Origin: Lactobacillus sp. | GTDB taxonomy: Bacteria; Bacillota; Bacilli; Lactobacillales; Lactobacillaceae | Assembly (NCBI GenBank): GCA_030530865.1 | Contig: JAUMUC010000003.1 | Coordinates: 1-64,000, forward strand | Reading direction: 5' to 3' | Length of the DNA: 64,000 bases | Shown here: one piece after another, positions 1-7,915 of the stretch | Layout of the letters: each line of letters begins with the position of its first letter | Position numbering within the stretch: the first letter of the stretch is position 1 | The notes under the pieces: generated by a model | The model's input: the letters and a program-made list of their open reading frames with translations, nothing else | What the model was told of the DNA's origin: nothing | Databases searched by the model: none | Position numbers and translations under genes: made by a program

Positions 1-54
1 CCTACAACCTTCTGATTCGTAGTCAGACACTCTATCCAGTTGCGCTATGGGTGC
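1..54 (-). tRNA. tRNA-Arg (anticodon ACG), cut by the window edge
   Basis: Read on the minus strand the sequence begins GCACCCATAGC (acceptor stem and start of the D arm) and contains an anticodon arm with loop CTACGAA, giving anticodon ACG (Arg, CGN codons). The T arm and 3' acceptor strand lie outside the window, so the gene is partial here. The fold was judged by eye. Confidence 0.9.
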
Positions 55-166
55 AAAATTGCAACAAAGCTAGTATAACATAATTTAGAACTTTGAGGGT
101 GACATTTTTAGTGAAATATAGTTTAATTGATAAAGTTAAAAAAGTTAGATGATCAAAGGTGATTAA

Positions 167-1078
167 ATGCAAAGTGTAAAGAAATGGCAATTGGCCACAG
201 CTTGTGCATGCATCTTTTGGGGCATTTCTGGTTTATTCGGAAAGGCTCTTTTTAATGCCTCAAGTCAGGCAGATGCATTATGGCTATGCCAAGTTAGAAT
301 GATAATTTCAGCGTTAATTTTATTATTAATAGCTGCTATTATGCGAAAAGATGTCTTTAGCATCTTTAGGACAAAACATGATTTTATATTGGCCGTTTCT
401 TATGGATTACTGGGGATGTTGCCAGTACAATATTGTTATTTCCAAGTAATTGAGTTAGCTAATGCTTCAATTGCGACTATTTTGCAATTTATTGGACCAT
501 TTTTGATCTTGCTTTATTTAGGTGCTACCAAGCAACAGATAATTCGTCCTGTCGATGTCATGGCCATTGTATTAGCCTTTCTCAGCGTCTTTTTGCTAGC
601 GACTCATGGTAAGTTTAATCAACTAGCAATTACGCAAATTGTCCTGTTTTGGGGCTTTATGTCGGCATTAGGCGTTTGTGGCAATGCTTTGTTGCCGCCC
701 AAGCTATTAAAAAATAATTCGGCGATAGTTACTTCGGGCTGGGGGATGCTTTTTTCAGGAATTGCCTTAGTAATCGTTCGACCACATATGCCAGCGGTAA
801 GCTATACTGAACCAGTTATCACTAATTTAGCTTTAGTCATTGTTATTGGTACAATTATTCCATTTACGATCATCACTTTAGTATTGCGTCACATTAAGCC
901 ATCAACAGTTGGCTTATTAGACGCATTTGAGCCAGTATCTGCCACATTAGGTTCAGTCTTATTCTTTGGACTAATGATGTCTCCATCAGATTGGATTGGC
1001 ACTATTTTAGTGATTGCTAGCACCATGATCATTAACATTCAATTTAAAAGCAAAAAAATAAAACGGAAGAAGCTTTAA
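167..1078 (+). CDS. DMT-superfamily permease (EamA type)
   Basis: A 303-residue, very hydrophobic protein with about ten predicted transmembrane helices arranged as two EamA halves. The N-terminus (CIFWGISGLFGKALF) and the second-half motif near residue 240 (HIKPSTVGLLDAFEPV) are typical of drug/metabolite transporters of the RarD/RhaT/EamA kind. The start ATG follows an AAAGGTGAT ribosome site. It ends a few bases into the convergent gatD-like gene (4-nt overlap of the coding ends). The substrate cannot be read from sequence; family members export amino acids, metabolites or drugs. Confidence 0.8.
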   Translation: MQSVKKWQLATACACIFWGISGLFGKALFNASSQADALWLCQVRMIISALILLLIAAIMRKDVFSIFRTKHDFILAVSYGLLGMLPVQYCYFQVIELANASIATILQFIGPFLILLYLGATKQQIIRPVDVMAIVLAFLSVFLLATHGKFNQLAITQIVLFWGFMSALGVCGNALLPPKLLKNNSAIVTSGWGMLFSGIALVIVRPHMPAVSYTEPVITNLALVIVIGTIIPFTIITLVLRHIKPSTVGLLDAFEPVSATLGSVLFFGLMMSPSDWIGTILVIASTMIINIQFKSKKIKRKKL

Positions 1079-1731
1079 GCTTGTTCCGCTTTTTCTTTAT
1101 GATGAGCAATAATTAATTTACAAAATTCTTCGGCGATATTGATATTACGAAGCAGGGGACCGTGTGAATATGAACCAATAAAGTTTTTATAATGGACACC
1201 TTCAACACCATCTTGAGGATTATTACCGTATCCTTCGATCATTTTACCGAAAGGCTTTAACTCAGATTCGAAATAAGTCTGTCCTGAGTGATTTTCAAAG
1301 GCTTTTACTTCACCAAAGTCTGATTGGTAGTGAGTATCACCAATCATCCGCTTATCAGCTTTAAAGACGGTATGCAGAGGAAGAATTCCAAGGCCATCGA
1401 TGGTTGTACCAGAAATCGTCTTGTAGTAGTTCCCCATTAATTGATAACCACCACAAATAGCTAACATAGGTGATCCAGAATTAATGTACTTTTCCAGCGT
1501 ATCCTTATGTCTTTGCAAATCCTTGGCAACAATGGTTTGTTCAAAGTCTTGACCACCACCAAAGAAGATAAAATCATAATCTTCTGCATTAAAGTCCATG
1601 CCTAATGAAATATTTTCGACTTGAACGTCATAGCCTTGCTTTTCAAGCAAGTACTTAATGATTTTCACATCGCCAGAATCTCCGTAGGTATTCATTAAGT
1701 CTTCGTATAAATATGCAATTCTAATAGCCAT
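1075..1731 (-). CDS. gatD: CobB/CobQ-type glutamine amidotransferase, GatD-like
   Basis: A 218-residue class I glutamine amidotransferase of the GatD subgroup. Cys93 (AICGGYQ), Arg128 and His190 (GSYSHGPLL) fall at almost the same positions as the nucleophile, substrate Arg and His of S. aureus GatD. GatD hydrolyses glutamine and passes ammonia to MurT, which amidates the D-Glu of lipid II. Here the gene follows a pyridoxal/HMP-type kinase by 3 nt, not a Mur-ligase-like murT, so its partner must lie elsewhere or its role differs. The family is fairly sure; the exact role is inferred. Confidence 0.72.
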   Translation of the reverse strand: MAIRIAYLYEDLMNTYGDSGDVKIIKYLLEKQGYDVQVENISLGMDFNAEDYDFIFFGGGQDFEQTIVAKDLQRHKDTLEKYINSGSPMLAICGGYQLMGNYYKTISGTTIDGLGILPLHTVFKADKRMIGDTHYQSDFGEVKAFENHSGQTYFESELKPFGKMIEGYGNNPQDGVEGVHYKNFIGSYSHGPLLRNINIAEEFCKLIIAHHKEKAEQA

Positions 1732-1734
1732 AAA

Positions 1735-2544
1735 CTATTTATTCTCCATTTCCTTAAAGGCTGCCAAATGATTAATCGGACCGTATTTAGAACCGACAAT
1801 AATTGGATTGCTGATAGCTTTGTAAGTAAAATCCTTGCCAATCTTAACGGCGTCAACTAAAGAAGTACCCTTAGCTAATTCGGCAGTGATTACAGTTGAA
1901 AGGGTATCACCAGTACCATTTACACGATCAGTTTTAACGTACGGCTTGGTAAACCAGTGAGATTCACCGTTTTCCAATAACAAGTAATCAGCCACTTCGG
2001 CTTCATCGCCTTCATGTTTACCTTTCATGAGCACGTTTTTAGCCCCTAAAGCCTGCAATTTATGTGCAGCTTCGATAACGTCATCTTTAGTGTTAATTTC
2101 CTGACCAGCTAATTTAACTTGTTCATAGTAGTTAGGTGTGATTAAAGTAGCCAAAGGTAACAATTGTTCCAAAAAGGCTGCATAAGCAGATTCTGTTAAT
2201 AATTCTGCACCATGTTTGGTAATAATCACGGGATCGAGGACGATATTTTTTTGCTGATGCTTTTTCAATTCAGCACTAACAACGCCAATCACATCTTCAT
2301 TAGCTAACATGCCAGTCTTAACGGCCTTAATATCGAAATCGTCATATAAGACTTCGAATTGTTGCTTAATAAAGTCGAGTGGCATGATTTGCTGAGCAAA
2401 GATTCCTTTAGAATTGCCAGCCACAGCTGCAGTAAGCAATCCCATGCCGTAGACACCTCTAGCAAAGAATGAATGAAGGTCTGCTGGCATTCCAGCACTA
2501 CCATCACTATCATGTCCAGCAATTGTTAATGCGATTGTTTCCAT
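1735..2544 (-). CDS. Pyridoxal / hydroxymethylpyrimidine kinase (ThiD/PdxK family)
   Basis: A 269-residue ribokinase-fold kinase. The N-terminus (TIAGHDSDGSAGMPADL) matches the ThiD/PdxK substrate loop, ITKHGAELL is the ATP-side segment, and VNGTGDTLSTVI near residue 208 carries the anion-hole glycines and catalytic Asp. Family members phosphorylate hydroxymethylpyrimidine (thiamine synthesis) or pyridoxal/pyridoxamine (B6 salvage); lactobacilli often use it for B6 salvage, but sequence alone does not decide. First gene of a two-gene minus-strand unit with the gatD-like gene, 3 nt apart. The ATG is preceded by AAGGAGGAC. Confidence 0.8.
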   Translation of the reverse strand: METIALTIAGHDSDGSAGMPADLHSFFARGVYGMGLLTAAVAGNSKGIFAQQIMPLDFIKQQFEVLYDDFDIKAVKTGMLANEDVIGVVSAELKKHQQKNIVLDPVIITKHGAELLTESAYAAFLEQLLPLATLITPNYYEQVKLAGQEINTKDDVIEAAHKLQALGAKNVLMKGKHEGDEAEVADYLLLENGESHWFTKPYVKTDRVNGTGDTLSTVITAELAKGTSLVDAVKIGKDFTYKAISNPIIVGSKYGPINHLAAFKEMENK

Positions 2545-2652
2545 GTTAGTCCTCCTTAACTCTTTAACAAGTAGTATATCTTAAAAGGAGCATAAAAGTT
2601 GAGCTTTTGACTATTTTTTTCTAAACTTTTCTATATATAAAGGAGAATTAAT

Positions 2653-3393
2653 ATGCAGGAAAGAATTGTGGCACTAGATGGCTCGATGAATTTTAGAGAT
2701 TTGGGTGGCTATCAAGGAACAAATGGCATGGTGAAGTGGGGCAAGATTTACCGCGCAGATGGATTGAGTAGTTTAAGTGAGGCAGATAAAGCTGAACTCG
2801 CTAAGCGAAAAGTGACGGTAGATATTGATTTACGGTCGGATTATGAAATGCAGATGTCACCTGATAAAAAATGGCCGGGGCAAGACTATCTGCCACTTCC
2901 ACTATATGGTCCAAAAGAATTGAGCAATGGGCCTGAATTAGGGGATAACTATTTGGGAAGAATATACCAAAATACCTTATTAAGTAGTTATAGTCAGGGA
3001 ATTTTCAAGCAAGTTATTCAAGAATTAATTAATTTACCCGATGATCAAGCACTCGTCTTTCACTGCAGTGCAGGTAAGGATCGTACGGGGATGACTGCTG
3101 CATTAATCTTAATGGCATTGGGGATTGATGATGACCAAATTAGTAAAGACTATCTGCTCACCAATGAATTATATTTCTACGGCTTATCGAAAAAGTTTCC
3201 TACGAATGATCAAGTTGCCAAGATAGTTGACCAAATGAATTCGTTAAAAGGAGAGGGAGCTGCTATTTTAGGAATTACGCATACTATTCGTGAAATGTGG
3301 GGTAGTTTTGCTAATTTTATGACCGAACAACTTGGATTTAGTCAGGAAGATTATAAAACTTTGTTAAAAAAGTACACAAAAAAGCAGAGCTAA
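2653..3393 (+). CDS. Protein tyrosine phosphatase (Y_phosphatase3 family)
   Basis: A 246-residue cytosolic phosphatase. The P-loop HCSAGKDRTG near residue 138 has the CX5R signature, with Cys as nucleophile and Arg binding phosphate; the N-terminal NFRDLGGY motif is characteristic of the PtpB/LipA-like tyrosine/phosphoinositide phosphatases of Firmicutes. Start ATG after AAAGGAGAAT. It stands alone, divergent from the kinase gene, and ends in a hairpin terminator. Its physiological substrate is unknown. Confidence 0.85.
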   Translation: MQERIVALDGSMNFRDLGGYQGTNGMVKWGKIYRADGLSSLSEADKAELAKRKVTVDIDLRSDYEMQMSPDKKWPGQDYLPLPLYGPKELSNGPELGDNYLGRIYQNTLLSSYSQGIFKQVIQELINLPDDQALVFHCSAGKDRTGMTAALILMALGIDDDQISKDYLLTNELYFYGLSKKFPTNDQVAKIVDQMNSLKGEGAAILGITHTIREMWGSFANFMTEQLGFSQEDYKTLLKKYTKKQS

Positions 3394-3413
3394 ATTTTAG
3401 CTCTGCTTTTTTA
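3378..3413. terminator. Bidirectional hairpin terminator
   Basis: A stem built on AAAAGCAGAGC / GCTCTGCTTTT with A and T runs on both sides. It overlaps the end of the tyrosine phosphatase gene and can also stop transcription of the convergent lysine-rich gene. Confidence 0.85.
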
Positions 3414-3448
3414 TTTATATATGGGATTAGATTACTTAAGAAATATTA

Positions 3449-4252
3449 TTACTTAACTCTTAATCTTTGCTTAGGGAAGATTAAGTTGCTGTGTAAGTGG
3501 TTAGCCTTCTTAAGCCATGAAATACTCTTGTGGTACTTGTGACCGATCAACCATAAGCTGTCACCGCTCTTTACAGTGTAGTACTTCTTAGTTGACTTCT
3601 TAGCCTTCTTAACAGTCTTCTTAGCCTTCTTGATCTTTGAAAGCTTAGTCCACAAAGCGATCTTAGCGTTAATCTTCTTAAGAAGAGCCTTTTCAGCCTT
3701 AGCTGACTTAGGAGTCTTAACCTTCTTTACGTGAAGCTTCTTAGCTAACTTAGCCAAAGCAGCACGACGCTTCTTAGCGTTCTTGATCTTCTTGTCCTTC
3801 TTCAAAAGTGCCTTGTACTTCTTAACACTCTTAGCAAGGTTCTTCTTAGCAGTCTTTTCTAATGAAGCTAACTTCTTGTTAATCTTCTTAAGAAGAGCCT
3901 TTTCAGCCTTAGCAGTCTTAGGAGTCTTAACACCCTTAAGACCGATCTTCTTAGCAAACTTAGCTAAAGCAGCACGACGCTTCTTAGCGTTCTTGATCTT
4001 CTTGATCTTAGCTAATTCCTTCTTAAGCTTCTTAACTTGAGCTAAAGTCTTAGCCTTCTTCTTAGTAGCTTTTGGAACTACTGGGGTAACTGCTGAAGAA
4101 CTAGTTTCTGAACTTACAACAACTGAACTTGATGATGAGCTAGCACCTGCTGCAGGAGCAGCGTTAGTATCAGCGTTAACAGCAACAACACCAACAACTA
4201 ATAATGCTGCAGTAGCAATAGCGGTGAGTGAAAGCTTTAATTCTTTCTTCAT
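3449..4252 (-). CDS. Secreted lysine-rich repeat protein with C-terminal LysM domain
   Basis: 267 residues. A signal peptide (MKKELKLSLTAIATAALLVV, cleavage near VNAD) is followed by a Ser-rich linker, then two imperfect 70-residue repeats dominated by Lys and Ala (each starting KKIKNAKKRRAALAK), then a LysM domain (YYTVKSGDSLWLIGHKYH...) over the last ~45 residues. LysM binds peptidoglycan N-acetylglucosamine, so the protein is probably retained on the wall with its highly basic helical repeats exposed. Function unknown; binding of anionic wall polymers, DNA or host glycans is plausible but unproven. It shares a 389-bp block that looks identical with its upstream neighbour. Confidence 0.8.
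   Translation of the reverse strand: MKKELKLSLTAIATAALLVVGVVAVNADTNAAPAAGASSSSSSVVVSSETSSSAVTPVVPKATKKKAKTLAQVKKLKKELAKIKKIKNAKKRRAALAKFAKKIGLKGVKTPKTAKAEKALLKKINKKLASLEKTAKKNLAKSVKKYKALLKKDKKIKNAKKRRAALAKLAKKLHVKKVKTPKSAKAEKALLKKINAKIALWTKLSKIKKAKKTVKKAKKSTKKYYTVKSGDSLWLIGHKYHKSISWLKKANHLHSNLIFPKQRLRVK
3672..4060. repeat. Copy A of a 389-bp direct repeat inside the lysine-rich genes
   Basis: This stretch and 4551..4939 (offset 879) look the same base for base by eye; they cover both 70-residue repeats. Just outside, the copies differ by an extra codon at one end and scattered changes at the other. Confidence 0.85.
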
Positions 4253-4388
4253 CTATATTTCCTCCTAGGATTAATTATTTATGCAGTGCTCTTCAATGCA
4301 CCTAAATAAAAGTGTAGCATTAATTAACGCAAAGTCAACAAAAAAATAGAAAGCATTTTCAATTAAGTAATAGATAATTTGAAGAAAC

Positions 4389-4419
4389 AAAAAGGAGCTA
4401 GATACCTAGCTCCTTTTTT
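4389..4419 (-). terminator. Hairpin terminator of the upstream lysine-rich gene
   Basis: AAAGGAGCTAG / CTAGCTCCTTTTTT stem-loop lying between the two paralogues. The plus strand has the clearer T run, while the minus strand has TTTGTTTC after the stem, so it may act in both directions. Confidence 0.6.
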
Positions 4420-4435
4420 ACTAATTAACTAATTA

Positions 4436-5122
4436 TTACTTAGTAGCTTTCTTAGTTGACTTCTTAACAGTCTTCTTTACAGCTTTCTTAGTTGACTTCT
4501 TAGCCTTCTTGATCTTTGAAAGCTTAGTCCACAAAGCGATCTTCTTGTTGATCTTCTTAAGAAGAGCCTTTTCAGCCTTAGCTGACTTAGGAGTCTTAAC
4601 CTTCTTTACGTGAAGCTTCTTAGCTAACTTAGCCAAAGCAGCACGACGCTTCTTAGCGTTCTTGATCTTCTTGTCCTTCTTCAAAAGTGCCTTGTACTTC
4701 TTAACACTCTTAGCAAGGTTCTTCTTAGCAGTCTTTTCTAATGAAGCTAACTTCTTGTTAATCTTCTTAAGAAGAGCCTTTTCAGCCTTAGCAGTCTTAG
4801 GAGTCTTAACACCCTTAAGACCGATCTTCTTAGCAAACTTAGCTAAAGCAGCACGACGCTTCTTAGCGTTCTTGATCTTCTTGATCTTAGCTAATTCCTT
4901 CTTAAGCTTCTTAACTTGAGCTAAAGTCTTAGCCTTCTTAGTAGCTTTCTTAGTTGTGCTTGAAGAGCTTTGAGCTGCAGCTTGTGAACTTACAAGTGAG
5001 CTTGATGAGCTAGCACCTTCTGCAGAAGCAGTGTTAGCATCAGCGTTAACAGCAACAACACCAACAGCTAATAATGCAGCGGTAGCAATAGCGGTGAGTG
5101 AAAGTTTGAATTCTTTCTTCAT
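4436..5122 (-). CDS. Secreted lysine-rich repeat protein, paralogue without LysM
   Basis: 228 residues, same signal peptide and same two 70-residue Lys/Ala repeats as its downstream neighbour, but ending in a KKxxKK tail (STKKAVKKTVKKSTKKATK) instead of LysM. The 5' leader and ribosome site (TAGGAGGAAATATAG before ATG) also match the paralogue for about 40 bp. Without LysM it may be released or held only by charge. Function unknown. The tandem arrangement and the identical core suggest a recent duplication or gene conversion. Confidence 0.78.
   Translation of the reverse strand: MKKEFKLSLTAIATAALLAVGVVAVNADANTASAEGASSSSSLVSSQAAAQSSSSTTKKATKKAKTLAQVKKLKKELAKIKKIKNAKKRRAALAKFAKKIGLKGVKTPKTAKAEKALLKKINKKLASLEKTAKKNLAKSVKKYKALLKKDKKIKNAKKRRAALAKLAKKLHVKKVKTPKSAKAEKALLKKINKKIALWTKLSKIKKAKKSTKKAVKKTVKKSTKKATK
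4551..4939. repeat. Copy B of the 389-bp direct repeat
   Basis: Partner of 3672..4060. Flanking coding sequence (Ser-rich linker, C-terminus) has diverged, so the identical core has either been duplicated recently or is being homogenised by gene conversion. Confidence 0.85.
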
Positions 5123-5272
5123 CTATATTTCCTCCTAGGATTAATTATTTATGATAGTGCTTTTGCACGTAACTTATTATAACTCAAATTCTAACCAGGG
5201 CAATGAATTGTCATGAAATAAATTATTACGATTTTGCTAATTTTTAAATGTAAAACAATTTATTCTTCCTAT

Positions 5273-5287
5273 TAGAAAGCGTTTACA
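5273..5287 (+). promoter_or_regulatory. cre site overlapping the -35 of the EIIA gene
   Basis: TAGAAAGCGTTTACA differs from the cre consensus WTGNAANCGNWNNCW at one position. It overlaps the -35 hexamer TTTACA (5282-5287), so CcpA binding should repress. The -10 is TATAAA at 5306-5311 after an 18-bp spacer. Confidence 0.7.
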
Positions 5288-5353
5288 ATATTGGTATATT
5301 TATGTTATAAAGTATTTATAAGATATGGTTGTAAAATGTAGGGAGAATTAATT

Positions 5354-5866
5354 ATGTTAGATAAACTTAGCTCATTGATGGCAAGTACTTTTAAGAAAAA
5401 GAATGTGGAAAAAGCTGTGATTGCTGTTGCTGATGGCGATTTGATTCCTATGACCAAGGTAGAGGATAACATTTTTTCTACTCTAGAACTTGGTGATGGA
5501 TACGCAATTAAGCCTAGTGCTAACCAAATTTACGCTCCAGTTGACGGTGTGATTACAATGCTATTTCCGACTAAACATGCGATTGGTATTACGAGCAAAG
5601 ATGGTCTGGATATCTTGATTCATTTGGGATTAGATACAGTTAAACTTAACGGCCAACCATTTGATCTTCATGTAGAAGAAGGTCAAAAAGTAAAAGCTGG
5701 AGACTTGCTAGTAGATATGGATGTTAAAGACATTACAGATGCAGGGTTAGATCCTATTGTGATTGTGGTTTATACAAATACTAGAGAAATCCAAGACTTA
5801 ACTCCTGTAACTGAAGGAAAAGTTAAGCATGGTCAATTGGTTCAAACTTTCAAAAACATTTATTAG
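5354..5866 (+). CDS. Stand-alone PTS EIIA component, glucose family
   Basis: 170 residues forming a complete EIIA-Glc fold. LIHLGLDTVKLNG holds the phosphorylated His, and TKHAIGI the second, catalytic His. EIIA-Glc accepts phosphate from HPr and passes it to an EIIB domain; free-standing copies serve PTS permeases without a working EIIA domain. That matters here because TreP at 46787 has lost the active His. Start ATG after GGGAGAATT. Monocistronic, with a terminator behind it and a cre site over its promoter. Confidence 0.92.
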   Translation: MLDKLSSLMASTFKKKNVEKAVIAVADGDLIPMTKVEDNIFSTLELGDGYAIKPSANQIYAPVDGVITMLFPTKHAIGITSKDGLDILIHLGLDTVKLNGQPFDLHVEEGQKVKAGDLLVDMDVKDITDAGLDPIVIVVYTNTREIQDLTPVTEGKVKHGQLVQTFKNIY

Positions 5867-5893
5867 TTTAACCATATATATGGAAGAAATAGT

Positions 5894-5918
5894 AAAGACC
5901 TCATTGAGGTCTTTTTTT
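5894..5918 (+). terminator. Terminator of the EIIA gene
   Basis: AAAGACCTCA / TTGAGGTCTTT stem followed by TTTT, 27 nt after the stop codon. Confidence 0.88.
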
Positions 5919-6009
5919 GATTTACTGTTGAATACTAAGCCTCAGTCTTTGGTATGTAATTAATTGAATAGCGGTGATATAATAAAACATAGATTTTCAG
6001 GAGGTTATT

Positions 6010-6495
6010 ATGAAAGAGTTAAAAACCATTAAGTTAGCAGATGATTTGGCTCAAAATCAAGCAGCTTTTTTAGCTGGTAAACAGACATTTGATGCCACTC
6101 CTGTTTTCGAAGCAATTGATGAATTAGAAGTATTGGACAAGCCAATTGCCGAATACTTTGAGATGAAAGTTGAAGAATATGATCAAACTGAAAGTGATCA
6201 TAAGTTAACTTTGCTTGATTTGTCACAAAAGTTGGCAGACGTAAAGGATCGTGTTTTGGTAAACCACGTAGATGGTTTCGTTGATAAGCATGAAATCAAC
6301 TTTACATACAATCACGAAAACCCATGGGCAAGTGATCAATACAATAAGGAAGTTGATTACCATGTTGTTACTTATGCATTGAAAGTTATTAGTGCAGTTT
6401 TAGCAATTGCCAAAAGTGATTTGCAAGAAGTGATTTCAAAGGATGCTGTTCTTTCAATTGGATTAGCAGCAAGAGCATTAAGTCAAGATAACTAA
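6010..6495 (+). CDS. Hypothetical cytosolic protein (161 aa)
   Basis: Not recognised. An acidic, largely helical protein without signal peptide or membrane segment; the central part (NFTYNHENPWASDQYNKEVDYHV) is the least repetitive and the tail is hydrophobic-helical. Good ribosome site (AGGAGGTTATT before ATG). It lies 26 nt upstream of the metallophosphoesterase and no terminator is visible before the asparagine synthase and ligase, so it is probably the first gene of that operon. Confidence 0.65.
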   Translation: MKELKTIKLADDLAQNQAAFLAGKQTFDATPVFEAIDELEVLDKPIAEYFEMKVEEYDQTESDHKLTLLDLSQKLADVKDRVLVNHVDGFVDKHEINFTYNHENPWASDQYNKEVDYHVVTYALKVISAVLAIAKSDLQEVISKDAVLSIGLAARALSQDN

Positions 6496-6521
6496 TTTAC
6501 TCATTTTGTCCGAGGCAGAAT

Positions 6522-7910
6522 ATGAAGCTTTTTAATTTTACGAAGAGTTTGACTAAAAAATTTAAGCGTGAACATCCTACTACGGTCGCAGTGTCTGATC
6601 AGTTACAGCAATATGTAACGATTGGTGAGTATGAACCTGATGCTAAAGTTGGTTCAATTGATTGCAGTCAATACATTTTGACCGTGTACCAAGATGAAGC
6701 TGGATTACACCAAGCATTGCGTAAAAAAGATGGCGATATGCTATCTCCAGATTTTGTGCGGACATACAATGAGGAATTAGGTTACTTTAGACCATTTAGA
6801 CATGCAAATACTGGCAGAAGAGTTAGAGTAGAATCGATGCTTGATGACTTTGTAACTGGTGTTAAGGCACAAACTCGTCAAGGCAAAAATAGTATCAATA
6901 TCGGTTTGATTACTGATACGCACTTTAAGGATCGCAATTCAGCTGATTTTTATGGTTGGAATGGTTTGACCCATGTGCGTGAATTTTCTTACTTAGATCA
7001 ACTTGATGTGTTGAATTTCAAGGCACATTTGGGTGATTGGATTGATGGCTCAGATGCTGGATTAGTCAGTGAAAATGAATTGGTGAAAATTCGCTGTGCC
7101 TTTGTTAATAAGCGGATTCCGTTTATGATTCTGAAAGGTGATCATGATGAGAATGATAAATTCGATGAAAATCATGATTTAAGTGCCAGTTTCCCAGAAA
7201 ATGAATTTGCCAACATTATGTGGCCATCAATGTATAAGCAGATGGCTGTTCATTACATTTCTAAGCAACATGGTGTTTGCTATTTCGATTTTGATGATAT
7301 TCGTTTGATTAGCGTGAATACTAGTGATGTGCCTTATTCTTTAAATGAAAAAGGCCAAAAGATTTATGACGCAAAATTGACGATGGCAGTCAGAGAAGAT
7401 CAAATAGAAGAAATTATTGAAATTTTGACTGATTCTGATGGCAAAAAGATTGTCTTTTTGGGACATAGTGCTCCAATTGACAAGCGTGGTAATACCGCTT
7501 TGAAGTACAATGGTAGATCTTTGCACGAATTATTTGTTGCTTTCAATCAAAGAGAAAGCGGTCGAATGCATTCTTCAAATGAAGTGCCCGCTGTTTTTAG
7601 ATTGTCAAATCGCTTTGATTTTTCAGCAATCAAGGATGCAAAGATTGTCGCCTTTTTAGGTGGACATCAACACATGGAAGATCAGTATCGAATCAACGGA
7701 ATTCAATACATTTTATTTAATTGCTCTGCACTTATGGGGCAAAATCATAGTTTAACAACTAAATATAATAAGGCAATTAACCGTAAACTTGATCGTGATA
7801 ATGAATCATGTGGTTATATTGTCAATGTTGACTTGCAATCAAGCCAAATTCAGGCTTTTGGTTTTGGTGCAGGCAGTCGTAGAAGAGTATTTTTACTAGA
7901 TAGGAATTGA
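6522..7910 (+). CDS. Calcineurin-like metallophosphoesterase
   Basis: 462 residues. The metal-ligand motifs appear in order: GLITDTHF (D-x-H) near residue 130, HLGDWIDG (GD) near 168, LKGDHDEND (GDHD in place of GNHD) near 206, FLGHSAPID near 313 and GGHQHMED near 383. The first ~125 residues match nothing I recognise. Substrate unknown; family members cleave phosphomono- or diesters. It ends 5 nt before the asparagine synthase start, which places it in that operon and suggests, without proof, a cell-envelope role. Confidence 0.82.
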   Translation: MKLFNFTKSLTKKFKREHPTTVAVSDQLQQYVTIGEYEPDAKVGSIDCSQYILTVYQDEAGLHQALRKKDGDMLSPDFVRTYNEELGYFRPFRHANTGRRVRVESMLDDFVTGVKAQTRQGKNSINIGLITDTHFKDRNSADFYGWNGLTHVREFSYLDQLDVLNFKAHLGDWIDGSDAGLVSENELVKIRCAFVNKRIPFMILKGDHDENDKFDENHDLSASFPENEFANIMWPSMYKQMAVHYISKQHGVCYFDFDDIRLISVNTSDVPYSLNEKGQKIYDAKLTMAVREDQIEEIIEILTDSDGKKIVFLGHSAPIDKRGNTALKYNGRSLHELFVAFNQRESGRMHSSNEVPAVFRLSNRFDFSAIKDAKIVAFLGGHQHMEDQYRINGIQYILFNCSALMGQNHSLTTKYNKAINRKLDRDNESCGYIVNVDLQSSQIQAFGFGAGSRRRVFLLDRN

Positions 7911-7915
7911 GACTA

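Noticed and set aside
3783..4919. Two identical 85-codon plus-strand ORFs inside the lysine-rich genes
   Set aside because: They are the antisense of the Lys/Ala repeats, where AAG codons read as CTT (Leu) on the other strand. No ribosome site of their own; identical only because the genes are.
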